DNA of 64,000 nt from an uncultured Selenomonas sp. (GCA_934202005.1 CAKPXP010000009.1:10061-74060), one strand, 5' to 3'. Shown: positions 8,442-16,302, counted from the stretch's first letter. Program-made: numbers and translations. Notes: generated by a model not told the origin, from the sequence alone.

Positions 8442-9641
8442 TTGAACTGGAAAGCCGTTCTGGCCATCATCATCTGCAATATCCTTTTCATGTCGTCGAG
8501 CTATACGATGCTCATCCCGTTCCTGCCGCTCTATCTCACGACGGAGCTCGGCGTCGCGCCGGAGCATGTGAATCTCTGGTCGGGCATCGTCTTTTCCTCG
8601 ACGTTCGCCGTGTCCGCCGTCATGGCGCCCATCTGGGGCCGGCTGGCGGACACGCGCGGCAAGCGCGTCATGGCGATGCGCGCGAGTTTTCTGCTCTCCG
8701 TGAGCTATTTCCTCGGCGGCATCGTCGAGACGCCCGGCGAGCTCACGGCCATGCGGATGTTCCAGGGCTTCGCCGCGGGGCTCTGGCCGATGGATCTCGC
8801 GATCATGACGCTCTACGCGCCGGCCGCAAAGCTCGGTCTCTGTCTCGGCATCATGCAGGGCGTGCTCACGGCGGGCGGCGTTGTGGGGCCGCTTTTGGGC
8901 GGTGTGCTCGCGGAGTGCTTCGGCATGCGCATGTCGTTCTTCCTCGCGGCGGGCGCGCTCTTCGTCAATTTCCTCGCGTTCGCCTTTTTCATCAAGGAGC
9001 CGCCGGCGTCGCTCGCGGCGATGGCGGCGCAGAAAGCGGGGAACGACGTGCCGCAGCCGAGCGTCTGGAAGATGCCGCTCCTTCGGAACATGCTGCTCTG
9101 TGGCACGGTCGTGCAGATGGTCATCCTCATCCTGCAGCCGATCCTCACGACGTACATCGCGCACCTCGCGGGCGACCTGCCGAACATCGTCTTCGTCGCG
9201 GGCCTCGTATTCTCGCTCGGCGGCATCGCGGGCGCGCTCGCAGCGCCCTTCTGGGGGAAGCTCGGTCAGCGCCGCGGCTTCTTCCGCGCGATGTGCGCGG
9301 CGCTCTTCCTCGCGGGCTGCGCCATGCTCGTGCAGGGCATGCCGGACACGCTCGTGCCATTCGCCGTCATGCAGTTCGTCGGCGGACTCTTTTTCTGCGG
9401 CATCCACCCGTCCATCAACGCAGTGCTCGCGCAGAATTCCCCGGCGGCGATCAAGGGGCGGATTTTCGGCTTGCTCTTTTCCGCGCAGCAGGTCGGCTCG
9501 ATGGCGGGGCCGCTGCTCGGCGGCCTCGTCGCGACATGGCTCGGCATGCATGCGGTCTTCTACTTCGCGGGCAGCATCCTGCTGCTCCTGAGCTTCCTCG
9601 TCTGGCGGCGGTATGTCAGGGACGCGGCCGGCGTGGCATGA
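8442..9641 (+). CDS. Major facilitator superfamily drug:H+ antiporter-like transporter
   Basis: The 399-residue integral membrane protein has about 12 hydrophobic segments. The loop between helices 2 and 3 carries the MFS motif as GRLADTRGKRVM, and helix 5 has the antiporter-type GGVVGPLLGG; a second copy, AGPLLGGLVATWLG, is in helix 11. This places it with DHA1-type (MdtG or YjjL-like) efflux carriers, though no substrate can be assigned. The start is TTG at 8442, chosen because GGAGGAG sits a few bases upstream and the protein begins directly with helix 1. It may be transcribed with telA. A palindromic repeat copy begins 17 bases after its stop. Confidence 0.85.
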   Translation: MNWKAVLAIIICNILFMSSSYTMLIPFLPLYLTTELGVAPEHVNLWSGIVFSSTFAVSAVMAPIWGRLADTRGKRVMAMRASFLLSVSYFLGGIVETPGELTAMRMFQGFAAGLWPMDLAIMTLYAPAAKLGLCLGIMQGVLTAGGVVGPLLGGVLAECFGMRMSFFLAAGALFVNFLAFAFFIKEPPASLAAMAAQKAGNDVPQPSVWKMPLLRNMLLCGTVVQMVILILQPILTTYIAHLAGDLPNIVFVAGLVFSLGGIAGALAAPFWGKLGQRRGFFRAMCAALFLAGCAMLVQGMPDTLVPFAVMQFVGGLFFCGIHPSINAVLAQNSPAAIKGRIFGLLFSAQQVGSMAGPLLGGLVATWLGMHAVFYFAGSILLLLSFLVWRRYVRDAAGVA

Positions 9642-9658
9642 TGAGATATTCCTTATTT

Positions 9659-9826
9659 TTAAGGAACCACTGATTAATTCGGCACTCCGTCTTCACGCGT
9701 CTGCACTGTCCTCTCGTCGTCGACAATCCTCAGCGTAGCTTCGGCTACGCCTGCGGTTTGTCTCCTAGAGAGATACAGCGCATCCACGTAAATCCGGAGC
9801 ACCTCATTTAATCAGCGGTTCCTTAA
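9659..9826 (-). repeat. Palindromic MITE-like repeat, full copy 1
   Basis: About 168 bp beginning TTAAGGAACC and ending GGTTCCTTAA, with long imperfect terminal inverted repeats (about 45 bases each) and a small central hairpin (GCGTAGC-TTCG-GCTACGC). It shares the core TTTGTCTCCTAGAGAGATA with the other copies. Its orientation is opposite to the copies at 31198, 52804 and 56765. It contains no gene. The remaining spacer to 9936 shows nothing else I can name. Confidence 0.8.
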
Positions 9827-9936
9827 TAGCAGAAACCTTTGGCTGTAACGTGGGCGTGCTAGGATAAAGCAGTGCTCTCAGGCGCTACGTCACAGGGCAC
9901 GAGGTGGAATGAAGTGAAGAGAAAGAAGGTCGTGTC

Positions 9937-10509
9937 ATGTCAATCTTGGAAGGACTGCGCGCAAGACGCACGGTGTATCAGTTAAACAAGGAGCTGCCCA
10001 TCCCGGCAGCGGAGGTCAGGCAGCTCATCGAGGAGACGACGGAGCTCGTTCCGGACGCGTTCAACATGAAGAGCGCCCGCGTCGTCATCGCGTTCGGAGA
10101 GAAGCAGGATGCGCTCTGGGATGACGTCTACGAGGTGTTCGGCGGCAAGGTCGTGCGGGAGAAGATCGACGGTTTCCGCGCTGCGGCGGGCACGGTGCTC
10201 TATTTCTACGATGAGACGGTCGTCTCTGGCCTGCAGGAACAGTTCCCGCTCTATGCGGCGAACTTCCCCATCTGGGCGAATCAGGCGAACGGCATGCTCC
10301 AGCTCGCCGTCTGGACGGGGCTGCGCGAAAAGGGCATCGGTGCGAATCTCCAGCACTACAATCCCGTCATCGACGAGCGCGTCAAGGCGCTCTTCAGCGT
10401 GCCCGCCTCTTGGAAGCTCATCGCGCAGATGCCGTTCGGCGGCATCGCAGCGCAGCCGGAGCCCAAGGAGAAAGAAGACATCGCGCAGCGCGTGCGCTGG
10501 GAGGCGTGA
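9937..10509 (+). CDS. Nitroreductase-family oxidoreductase (CinD/FRM2-like)
   Basis: The 190-residue protein is a short flavin-dependent nitroreductase. The beginning, LEGLRARRTVYQLNKELPI, is the typical FMN-contacting R-RR segment; NMKSARVVIAFGEK follows, and GANLQHYNPVIDERV plus the C-terminal PFGGIAAQPEPKEKED match the subgroup that includes Lactococcus CinD and yeast FRM2/HBN1. These enzymes reduce nitroaromatics or quinones with NAD(P)H and are linked to redox or copper stress; the exact substrate is unknown here. The ATG has GAAAGAAGG upstream. It is flanked by a repeat copy and by a tRNA gene and appears monocistronic. Confidence 0.8.
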   Translation: MSILEGLRARRTVYQLNKELPIPAAEVRQLIEETTELVPDAFNMKSARVVIAFGEKQDALWDDVYEVFGGKVVREKIDGFRAAAGTVLYFYDETVVSGLQEQFPLYAANFPIWANQANGMLQLAVWTGLREKGIGANLQHYNPVIDERVKALFSVPASWKLIAQMPFGGIAAQPEPKEKEDIAQRVRWEA

Positions 10510-10611
10510 GACGCGGCAGGGGTTTGGGTGTTTTCTTGAGCCCCGTTGAACGTGGACACAGAAAAAACGGCGCGCACGAAAAAAAGACTGGATTTTTCTC
10601 CAGTGATGTAG

Positions 10612-10617
10612 TATAAT
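10612..10617 (+). promoter_or_regulatory. -10 box of the tRNA-Val gene
   Basis: A perfect TATAAT lies 16 bases before the tRNA. The matching -35 (TGGATT at 10589-10594) is weak. Confidence 0.5.
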
Positions 10618-10632
10618 GTTCTCTGTTGACAA

Positions 10633-10708
10633 GCTCACTTAGCTCAGTTGGTAGAGCATCTCCGTCACATGGAGGGGGTCGGGGGTTCGAGTCCCTCAGT
10701 GAGCACCA
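10633..10708 (+). tRNA. tRNA-Val (anticodon CAC)
   Basis: A complete 76-base cloverleaf with encoded CCA. The acceptor GCTCACT pairs with AGTGAGC; the D stem is GCTC/GAGC; the anticodon stem CTCC/GGAG encloses the 7-base loop GTCACAT, giving anticodon CAC; the T arm is GGGGG-TTCGAGT-CCCTC. The loop has an uncommon G at position 32 and T at 38. It would read GTG valine codons, which are frequent in this GC-rich DNA. Confidence 0.85.
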
Positions 10709-10716
10709 GAGAGTTC

Positions 10717-10743
10717 GCGGCACGCCAAGGCGTGCCGCTTTTG
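10717..10743 (+). terminator. Rho-independent terminator after tRNA-Val
   Basis: A perfect 10-bp stem GCGGCACGCC / GGCGTGCCGC with an AA loop, followed by TTTTGTG. Confidence 0.75.
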
Positions 10744-10780
10744 TGTTATGAGGAGAGCAAAAAGCCGGGGAGGGAACAAG

Positions 10781-11470
10781 ATGCAGAGCCATCAGGAGAT
10801 CTTAGACATACTCAAGGGGAGTGTGCTCACGCGCGGCATGACGGAGGAGGAGACGCGGGCGCTGCTCGCATCGAGCCGCGTGCGTCTGCGCTCGCTCGCC
10901 AAGGGAGAGATCGTCTTCCACGAGGGGGATACGCCGCGCGGGCTGTACCTGCTGATCGAGGGCACGCTCGTCATCAAGAAGGATACCTTTTCGGGGCGGC
11001 AGATCTTCCTTTCAGAGCTTGAGGAGCCGGGCGAGATGTTCGGCGAGGTCTACGAGGTGCTGGGGCTTCCCTATGACATGTACGTCGAGGCCGTGACGGG
11101 CGCGCGGATCCTCGCACTCGAGAGCGCGCTTTTCTCGCTTGCGGGCGGCGACCTCTCCCGCCCCGCGCTGCTCGTGCAGCAGAACCTCATGCGCATCTTC
11201 GCGCGCAAGGCGTATTTCATGCACAACAAGATCAAGGTGCTCGCGTCGGGCTCCCTGCGTGAGAAGATCGTGCGGTTCCTCTTCCAGAATCTGCGCGCCG
11301 ACGGCGTCATAGAGCTCAACGTGAGCCGCGAGTACCTCGCGGCCTATCTCGCGGTCACGCGTCCCTCGCTCTCGCGCGAGCTCAGCGCCATGGTGCGCGA
11401 CGGGATCCTTGCGGTCGACGGCCGCAGCATCCGCGTTGCGGATATGGAGGCGTTCGAGGCGTATCTCTGA
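10781..11470 (+). CDS. Crp/Fnr-family transcriptional regulator
   Basis: The 229-residue protein has an N-terminal cyclic-nucleotide-binding-like beta-roll (about 25-140; GEIVFHEGDTPRGLYLLIEGTL and GEMFGEVYEVLG) and a C-terminal helix-turn-helix (about 155-225; LNVSREYLAAYLAVTRPSLSRELSAMVRDG, then a wing ending IRVADMEAFEAYL). The four N-terminal cysteines of an Fnr-type iron-sulfur cluster are absent, so the signal is probably not direct oxygen sensing; the arginine pair that binds cAMP in Crp is not evident either. The subgroup resembles Firmicutes regulators that respond to redox, nitrosative or haem-type signals. ATG at 10781 follows GGGGAGGGAAC. It ends in a hairpin shared with the convergent gene. 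Confidence 0.85.
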   Translation: MQSHQEILDILKGSVLTRGMTEEETRALLASSRVRLRSLAKGEIVFHEGDTPRGLYLLIEGTLVIKKDTFSGRQIFLSELEEPGEMFGEVYEVLGLPYDMYVEAVTGARILALESALFSLAGGDLSRPALLVQQNLMRIFARKAYFMHNKIKVLASGSLREKIVRFLFQNLRADGVIELNVSREYLAAYLAVTRPSLSRELSAMVRDGILAVDGRSIRVADMEAFEAYL

Positions 11471-11514
11471 ACGCGGCCGTCTGCGCTGAGGTGATGCGCG
11501 CCGCACGGAAAAGA

Positions 11515-11556
11515 AAAAAGACTGGATGCTCCATGAAAAGAGCGTCCAGTCTTTTC
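11515..11556. terminator. Bidirectional terminator between the Crp/Fnr and TSUP genes
   Basis: AAAAGACTGGATGCTC pairs with GAGCGTCCAGTCTTTT around a CATGAAAA loop, with A-rich and T-rich tails so that it can serve both converging genes. Confidence 0.8.
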
Positions 11557-11562
11557 TGCTGT

Positions 11563-12321
11563 TCAGTGGAAGAGCAGCAGGATGATGCCGCCGGCGGCCG
11601 ACATGCCGACGATGCAGAATTTGAGCAGCGGCAGCGGCGCGAGGTGCGTCGCCTTCGCGCCGAACCAGGCGCCGACCATGAGGCCGAGCAGCGTCTCGAG
11701 GAAGAGCACTGGCGCGAGGTGGCCGCTCAGGAGGTAGCCGAGGCCGCCGGCCGCGGAGATGGGGATGATGACCATCATGCAGGTGCCGACAGTCTGCAGG
11801 AGCGGCACGCCGAAGACGACCATGAGTGCGAGCTGGATGAACGCGGCGGCGCCGATGCCGAACGCGGCGGAGAGAAAGCCGACGAGGACGCCTGTGACGC
11901 TGCCGTAGACGTAGAGGCGGCGCCCCGTGAGGAGCGTCTGGCGCACGGGAAAATGACGTGCGAGCCATGCGCCCTGGTAGATGCGCAGGTAGAGGAGCGC
12001 GGCGGAGAGGAGCATCATGGCGGAGGTGGCGAGGGTGAGATCGCCCGCGGGCATGATATTCGAGACAGCCGCGCCGAGGAACGCGCCGAGGATGCCGAAG
12101 AGGCCGACGATGGCGCCCGTCCGGACGACGACCTCGTGCTGGCGGAAATGGCTGATCGCGCCGGAGAGCGTCGTGAAGACCATCGAGGCGAGCGCGACGG
12201 CGAGCGCCTCGTGGATGGGGACGCCGAAGCCGACATTGAGCAGCGTGATGGTGACGCCTGCGCCGCCGGCACCGACGAAGCCGATGAGCGCGCCAAGCGC
12301 GAGCATGGAGAGAAAGATCAT
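11563..12321 (-). CDS. TauE/SafE (TSUP) family anion exporter
   Basis: The 252-residue membrane protein has seven to eight hydrophobic segments. It opens MIFLSMLALGALIGFVGAGGAGVTITLL, the characteristic glycine-rich first repeat of TauE/SafE carriers, and contains a second repeat near GVLVGFLSAAFGIGAAAFIQLAL. Family members export sulfite, sulfoacetate or other small sulfur- or carbon-containing anions at the inner membrane; the substrate is not assignable. The start at 12321 follows a strong AAGGAGG; the frame stays open up to 12594 but that extension is not protein-like and lacks a ribosome site. The 264 bases upstream to the tRNA terminator hold nothing I can name. Confidence 0.85.
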   Translation of the reverse strand: MIFLSMLALGALIGFVGAGGAGVTITLLNVGFGVPIHEALAVALASMVFTTLSGAISHFRQHEVVVRTGAIVGLFGILGAFLGAAVSNIMPAGDLTLATSAMMLLSAALLYLRIYQGAWLARHFPVRQTLLTGRRLYVYGSVTGVLVGFLSAAFGIGAAAFIQLALMVVFGVPLLQTVGTCMMVIIPISAAGGLGYLLSGHLAPVLFLETLLGLMVGAWFGAKATHLAPLPLLKFCIVGMSAAGGIILLLFH

Positions 12322-12552
12322 GGGAAAGCCTCCTTGAGAGGAATCACCGGGGAATATTTCCTGCGTGATTGCGCAGCGCTCTGCCGCGGCAGGCGTGTCT
12401 GGCCCGGCAGGCGGGGGCCTGCAAACGGCACGCAAGGGCCGCACGCCGAAAGCTTTCCTGGTGCAGTCTTTGCGCGTGCAGCAGAGCGTCCGGCGGTATC
12501 GTGCCGCCGCGCGCAGGGCCTCAGCGATTCTGAAAGAAAAAATGATAAACGA

Positions 12553-12577
12553 AAAGCCATGACCGCAGCCATGGCTT
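12553..12577 (-). terminator. Terminator after the tRNA-Glu pair
   Basis: Read on the minus strand, AAGCCATG pairs with CATGGCTT and is followed by TTCGTTTATC. It lies directly downstream of the two tRNA-Glu genes. Confidence 0.65.
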
Positions 12578-12585
12578 GTATTTGC

Positions 12586-12660
12586 TGGTGACACCTATGG
12601 GATTCGAACCCATGAACCCGGCGTGAGAGGCCGGTGTCTTAACCGCTTGACGAAGGTGCC
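12586..12660 (-). tRNA. tRNA-Glu (anticodon CTC), copy 1
   Basis: A 75-base cloverleaf with encoded CCA. Acceptor GGCACCT/AGGTGTC, anticodon stem CCGGC/GCCGG around loop CTCTCAC (anticodon CTC), T arm ATGGG-TTCGAAT-CCCAT. It is nearly identical to the neighbouring copy, differing by one base in the D loop. Confidence 0.92.
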
Positions 12661-12661
12661 C

Positions 12662-12736
12662 TGGTGACACCTATGGGATTCGAACCCATGAACCCGGCGT
12701 GAGAGGCCGGTGTCTTAACCACTTGACGAAGGTGCC
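12662..12736 (-). tRNA. tRNA-Glu (anticodon CTC), copy 2
   Basis: The same structure as the copy one base away, with anticodon CTC and encoded CCA. The pair lies directly downstream of gltX on the same strand, so charging enzyme and substrate may share a transcript. Confidence 0.92.
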
Positions 12737-12790
12737 ATCCTCTGCTGTGCTGCGTAAGGAGCGCAGCGCTTAAGGACAGATATGATTATA

Positions 12791-14251
12791 TTACAGGGAT
12801 GCGAGCATGTCAAGACTTTTTTTGAGGCGCGCGAGAGAATTTTCCTTGCCGAGCAGCGAGAGGATCTCCGTCGCACCGCCGGGGGTGACCTTCTGTCCCG
12901 CGGCCGCGATGCGCACGACCCACATCAGGAGTCCTTTCTTGACGCCGGTCGCCTCGATGTGCGCCTCTAGCTTCGCATAGAGGTTCTCGTTGTTCCACTC
13001 CGCCTCGGGGATGGCTTCGAGGAGCGCGATGACGGCGGGCAAGAGCTCTTTGGCCTTCTCCGGCGTGACCTTGTTGCGCTTGTTGACGTAGAGCTCGGCG
13101 TCAAAGGCGGGTGCCTCGATGAGGAAGCGGATCTCATCCGGGATCTGGCCGAGACGCTCGATGCGCGTGCGCAGCAGGGCAGTGAGCGCGTCCCAATGGG
13201 CCTCGAGATAGTCCGGCAGCTCGTCGGCGAAGGGGCGCGCCATAGCGGCGAACGAGGCGTCGTCCATCGCCTTGAAATACTCGCCGCTGACCCAGCCGAG
13301 CTTCGCGTAGTCGAAGACGGCCGGCGACTTGCTGAGGCCCTCGAGGCTGAAATGCTCGATGAGCTCCTGCATGGAGAAGATCTCCTGGTTCGTGTTCTTC
13401 GGGTTCCAGCCGAGCAGCGCGACGTAGTTGACGATGGCCTGCGGCAGGTAGCCCATCTTCACGAGGTCGTCGAACGAGGTCGCGCCGTGGCGCTTCGAGA
13501 GCTTGCTGACGCTACCGTCCTCGTTCTTGCCCATGACGGGGGCGAGATGGATGAAGACGGGGACGTCCCAGCCGAACGACTCGTAGAGCAGGATGTATTT
13601 CGGCGTGGAGGTGATGAACTCCGCGCCGCGCATGATGTGCGTGATGCCCATGAGGTGATCGTCGATGACGTTGGCGAAGTTGTAGGTCGGCATGCCGTCG
13701 CGTTTCAGCAGCACCTGATCCTCAAGCTCGCTGTTCGGGATGGTGATGCTCCCATGCAGCACGTCGGCGTAGGTCGTCGCGCCGTCAAGCGGCATCTTCT
13801 GGCGGATGACGTAGGGGTCGCCGTTCTTGAGGTGCGCGTCGATGACGTCCTGCGGCAGGTCGCGGCAGGTGCGGTCGTAGCCGCCGAACTCGCCCGTCGA
13901 GTGGTCCTCATCGGGATCGCAGAAGCAGTAGTAGGCGTGGCCGGTCTTTACGAGCTCCTCCGCGTACTTCTTGTAGAGCGGCAGGCGCTCGCTCTGCACA
14001 TAGGGGCCGCAGTCCCCGCCGTAGCCGGGGCCCTCGTCTGGTACGATGCCCGCGAGCTTCAGCGTGCGCTCGATGAAATCGACGGCGTCGGCGACATAGC
14101 GCGTGCGGTCGGTGTCCTCGATGCGCAGGATGAAATCGCCGCCCTGGGATTTTGCGTAGAGATATGCGTAGAGCGCCGTGCGCAGATTGCCGATGTGCAT
14201 GTAGCCCGTCGGGCTCGGCGCGAAGCGCGTGCGTACTTTCTTTTCCGTCAA
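12791..14251 (-). CDS. gltX: Glutamyl-tRNA synthetase
   Basis: The 486-residue class I synthetase attaches glutamate to tRNA-Glu in the cytoplasm. The N-terminal catalytic signature RFAPSPTGYMHIGNLRTAL contains the HIGH-type HIGN motif at about 19-22, and the second signature is KLSKRHG near 256, within the KMSKS family. The C-terminal anticodon-binding region ends GGATEILSLLGKENSLARLKKSL. The length is normal for a bacterial GltX. The start is TTG at 14251, with AGGAGGAGG correctly placed upstream. Whether it is discriminating or also charges tRNA-Gln cannot be told from this window. Two tRNA-Glu genes follow 54 bases after its stop. Confidence 0.95.
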   Translation of the reverse strand: MTEKKVRTRFAPSPTGYMHIGNLRTALYAYLYAKSQGGDFILRIEDTDRTRYVADAVDFIERTLKLAGIVPDEGPGYGGDCGPYVQSERLPLYKKYAEELVKTGHAYYCFCDPDEDHSTGEFGGYDRTCRDLPQDVIDAHLKNGDPYVIRQKMPLDGATTYADVLHGSITIPNSELEDQVLLKRDGMPTYNFANVIDDHLMGITHIMRGAEFITSTPKYILLYESFGWDVPVFIHLAPVMGKNEDGSVSKLSKRHGATSFDDLVKMGYLPQAIVNYVALLGWNPKNTNQEIFSMQELIEHFSLEGLSKSPAVFDYAKLGWVSGEYFKAMDDASFAAMARPFADELPDYLEAHWDALTALLRTRIERLGQIPDEIRFLIEAPAFDAELYVNKRNKVTPEKAKELLPAVIALLEAIPEAEWNNENLYAKLEAHIEATGVKKGLLMWVVRIAAAGQKVTPGGATEILSLLGKENSLARLKKSLDMLASL

Positions 14252-14320
14252 GATGGTTCCTCCTCCTGGATGGTCGTTGTTTCTTCTAAAGAGAAAGTAT
14301 ACTACAAATAAAGAAAATAA

Positions 14321-14346
14321 GGAACCACTGTTTCAGCAGTGGTTCC
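14321..14346 (-). terminator. Hairpin terminator of dhaL, made of the repeat-family end
   Basis: GGAACCACTG pairs perfectly with CAGTGGTTCC across a 6-base loop; on the minus strand it is followed by TTATTTTCTTTATTTG. The arm matches the terminal sequence of the palindromic repeat family, so this looks like a back-to-back pair of repeat ends used as a terminator. Confidence 0.7.
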
Positions 14347-14389
14347 CGGTGCTGGTGAAATTTTCTGCGAGGAACGGCGCGCCCAGCTC

Positions 14390-15013
14390 TCAGCGGTTGA
14401 GGAACTGATAGGCAGCGCGGAACATGAGCATGGAGCTCACGGCGCCGGGATCCTCGTAGCCGATGGAGCGCTCGCCGAGGTAGCTCGCGCGCCCCTTGCG
14501 CGCGGCGATGGTCTTCGTGTATTCAACGCCCTCGTTGGCGGCCTGGTTCGCGTCGGCGAGGCATTCGTAGAGCGTGCTGCCCTCGGCGTAGGGCGCAGTG
14601 AAACACTCGTGGATGGGGATGAGGACGTCGAGCATGGTTTTGTCGCCGCGCTCGGCGTGGCCGCGCTTCTTGATGCCCGCGATGGCCGCGCCGAGCAGGC
14701 GGTCGACGGACGCAATCGTGAGTTTTTCGTCCTCGCTGCAGGCATCGCTGGCGCGCAGGAAGGCCGTGCCGTAGAGCGGCCCTGCCGCGCCGCCGACGTT
14801 TTCGAGGATGGTCTCGCCGACGGTATGCAGCACGAGCTTTGGGTTTTCCGTATGGTCGAGTTCGTCGAGGGCGTCGAGAACGGCCCCGAAGCCGCGCGCC
14901 ATATTGATGCCGTGGTCGCCGTCGCCGATCTTTGCGTCGAGATCTGAGAGATAGTCCTTCTCGTGCAGGATCATCTGCGCGACAGCCTCGATGGTTTCCG
15001 TGAGTTTCGACAT
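14390..15013 (-). CDS. dhaL: DhaL-type dihydroxyacetone kinase ATP-binding subunit (orphan)
   Basis: The 207-residue protein is the ADP/ATP-binding subunit of PTS-type dihydroxyacetone kinase. The Mg-nucleotide motif KIGDGDHGINMARG is at about 26-39, with its aspartates intact, and GGAAGPLYGTAFLRA plus GARKGRASYLGERSIGYEDPGA-like C-terminal blocks are present (here AARKGRASYLGERSIGYEDP). In known systems DhaL works with DhaK, which holds the substrate, and DhaM, which supplies phosphate. Neither is encoded nearby: the downstream gene is gltX and the upstream one a LysR regulator. The partner may be elsewhere, or this copy may phosphorylate something else. The ATG follows a weak ribosome site. 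Confidence 0.85.
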   Translation of the reverse strand: MSKLTETIEAVAQMILHEKDYLSDLDAKIGDGDHGINMARGFGAVLDALDELDHTENPKLVLHTVGETILENVGGAAGPLYGTAFLRASDACSEDEKLTIASVDRLLGAAIAGIKKRGHAERGDKTMLDVLIPIHECFTAPYAEGSTLYECLADANQAANEGVEYTKTIAARKGRASYLGERSIGYEDPGAVSSMLMFRAAYQFLNR

Positions 15014-15224
15014 GATTTGCAGTCTCCTATCTGACGATTCGCGTGGGAATATTGCTGTAGTATGTGTTTTCTATTGTGATTATTATAGCGCAGATAGAAA
15101 TGAAGGCGCAAGCGCGAATTGTCGTGATATTTTTTCGAGTGAAAGGACGGGTGCGGCAGTGCTTCCGCCGACACTTTTCTATGTAAATCCCCAGGAACGC
15201 AAGCCGCAGGCGCAGCGCGATTGG

Positions 15225-15287
15225 CTGGATTTACTGTAAGGGCGGGCGCACAATGTCCACGAAGTGGACGTTTGTGCGTTGAGTTTC
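15225..15287 (+). repeat. Repeat family B, copy 1
   Basis: A stretch containing GGGCGGGCGCACAATGTCCA and the small hairpin GTCCAC-GAA-GTGGAC, ending GCGTTGAGTTT. Related copies lie at 40970-41031 (reverse strand, between cas1 and cas2) and 48159-48204. Confidence 0.65.
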
Positions 15288-15330
15288 CTATGCAGATTCT
15301 GAAAAATATTTGCGGGCACTAGAAGAAAAA

Positions 15331-15380
15331 CGTATAATATAACTTGATGAGAAGAGGAGTTATATTGTTCGTGTTATACG
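15331..15380 (+). promoter_or_regulatory. Nested inverted repeats at the LysR promoter
   Basis: AATATAACT (15336-15344) mirrors AGTTATATT (15358-15366), and outside it CGTATAA (15331) mirrors TTATACG (15374-15380). A TATAAT at 15333-15338 overlaps the left arms. This is a plausible autoregulatory operator of the LysR protein. Confidence 0.5.
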
Positions 15381-15423
15381 GCGGGACTGTTTCCGGCTGC
15401 CCCGCGGGAGGGAAAGCAATCGT

Positions 15424-16302
15424 ATGGAGATCAAGGATATGCGCGCGTTTTACGCCATTGTAGAGGAAGGGAACATCAGCCACGCGGCGCAGCGGCTCGA
15501 TATCGCGCAGCCGGCGCTCTCGCGCCAGATGAAGCGGCTCGAGACGCAGCTCGGCGTGCAGCTCTTCGAGCGCGGCAGCCGCCGCATCCGCCTGACGGAC
15601 GCGGGGCGCGTGCTTTACTCGCGCGTCGAGCATATCCTCGGCATGGTGGATGGCACGGTGCGCGAGATCACGGAGATCGGCTCGGGCGTGGCGGGCTGCA
15701 TCCGGCTCGGCACGATCACGACATCGGGGGCGATGCTCTTGCCGGAGCTCATCACGGAGTTCCATCGCCGCTACCCGCAGGTGACGTTCCAGCTCTGGGA
15801 GGGCGAGGGAACGCGCATCCTCGAGCTGCTCGACAACCGCGTGATCGAGATCGGCATCACGCGCACGCAGGTCGATGCGCGCGTCTATGAGTCGATCGTG
15901 CTGCCGAACGAGCCGCTCGTGCTCATTATGAACCGCTCGCACGACATCGGCAGCGATGCGCAGAAGGTCCGCCTCGCGGAGCTCAAGGACCAGCCGCTCA
16001 TCATCCCGCTGCGCTGGCAGTCGATGTTCACGGCGAACTGCCGCAAGCTCGGTTTCGAGCCGAACATCCTCTGTGTCTCCGACAGCATCGTGCAGGATCT
16101 CCTGCTCGCGAAGATGGGCATGGGGATGGCCATCCTGCCAATCTCTTCGAAGACGCTGCTCACGGACGGCGATCTCACCTATAAGAAGCTCGTGGAGCCT
16201 GAGATCACGACGCACACGGTCGTCGCCTGGCTCAAGAATCGCACGCTTTCGCAGTCAGCGAGTCATCTCATCGCGCTTTTCCGCGAGATGTTTCTCTCCT
16301 GA
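15424..16302 (+). CDS. LysR-family transcriptional regulator
   Basis: The 292-residue protein begins with a winged helix-turn-helix (residues 1-60; MRAFYAIVEEGNISHAAQRL, then PALSRQMKRLETQLGVQLFERG), followed by a two-lobed effector-binding domain (about 90-290) starting IRLGTITTSGAMLLPELI. This is the standard LysR length and layout. Such proteins usually bind upstream of their own gene and a neighbouring target, with a small molecule as co-inducer. The ligand is unknown. The likely divergent partner is dhaL, 410 bases away, which is a long gap for direct control. GGGAGGGAAAG precedes the ATG. Confidence 0.85.
   Translation: MEIKDMRAFYAIVEEGNISHAAQRLDIAQPALSRQMKRLETQLGVQLFERGSRRIRLTDAGRVLYSRVEHILGMVDGTVREITEIGSGVAGCIRLGTITTSGAMLLPELITEFHRRYPQVTFQLWEGEGTRILELLDNRVIEIGITRTQVDARVYESIVLPNEPLVLIMNRSHDIGSDAQKVRLAELKDQPLIIPLRWQSMFTANCRKLGFEPNILCVSDSIVQDLLLAKMGMGMAILPISSKTLLTDGDLTYKKLVEPEITTHTVVAWLKNRTLSQSASHLIALFREMFLS

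Larger units (their letters stand above)
15014..15423. other. Non-coding region between dhaL and the LysR gene
   Basis: About 410 bases without a gene. It contains a copy of a second repeat family (15225-15287) and, near the LysR gene, nested inverted repeats around a TATAAT. Nothing else is recognisable. Confidence 0.6.

Noticed and set aside
10633..10708. Reading the tRNA as tRNA-Asp (GTC) or tRNA-Met (CAT)
   Set aside because: The 4-bp CTCC/GGAG stem fixes a 7-base loop GTCACAT, whose central triplet is CAC. The other readings need an asymmetric loop.
14252..14320. T-box or other tRNA-sensing leader before gltX
   Set aside because: The upstream gap is under 70 bases and contains no T-box core or specifier structure.
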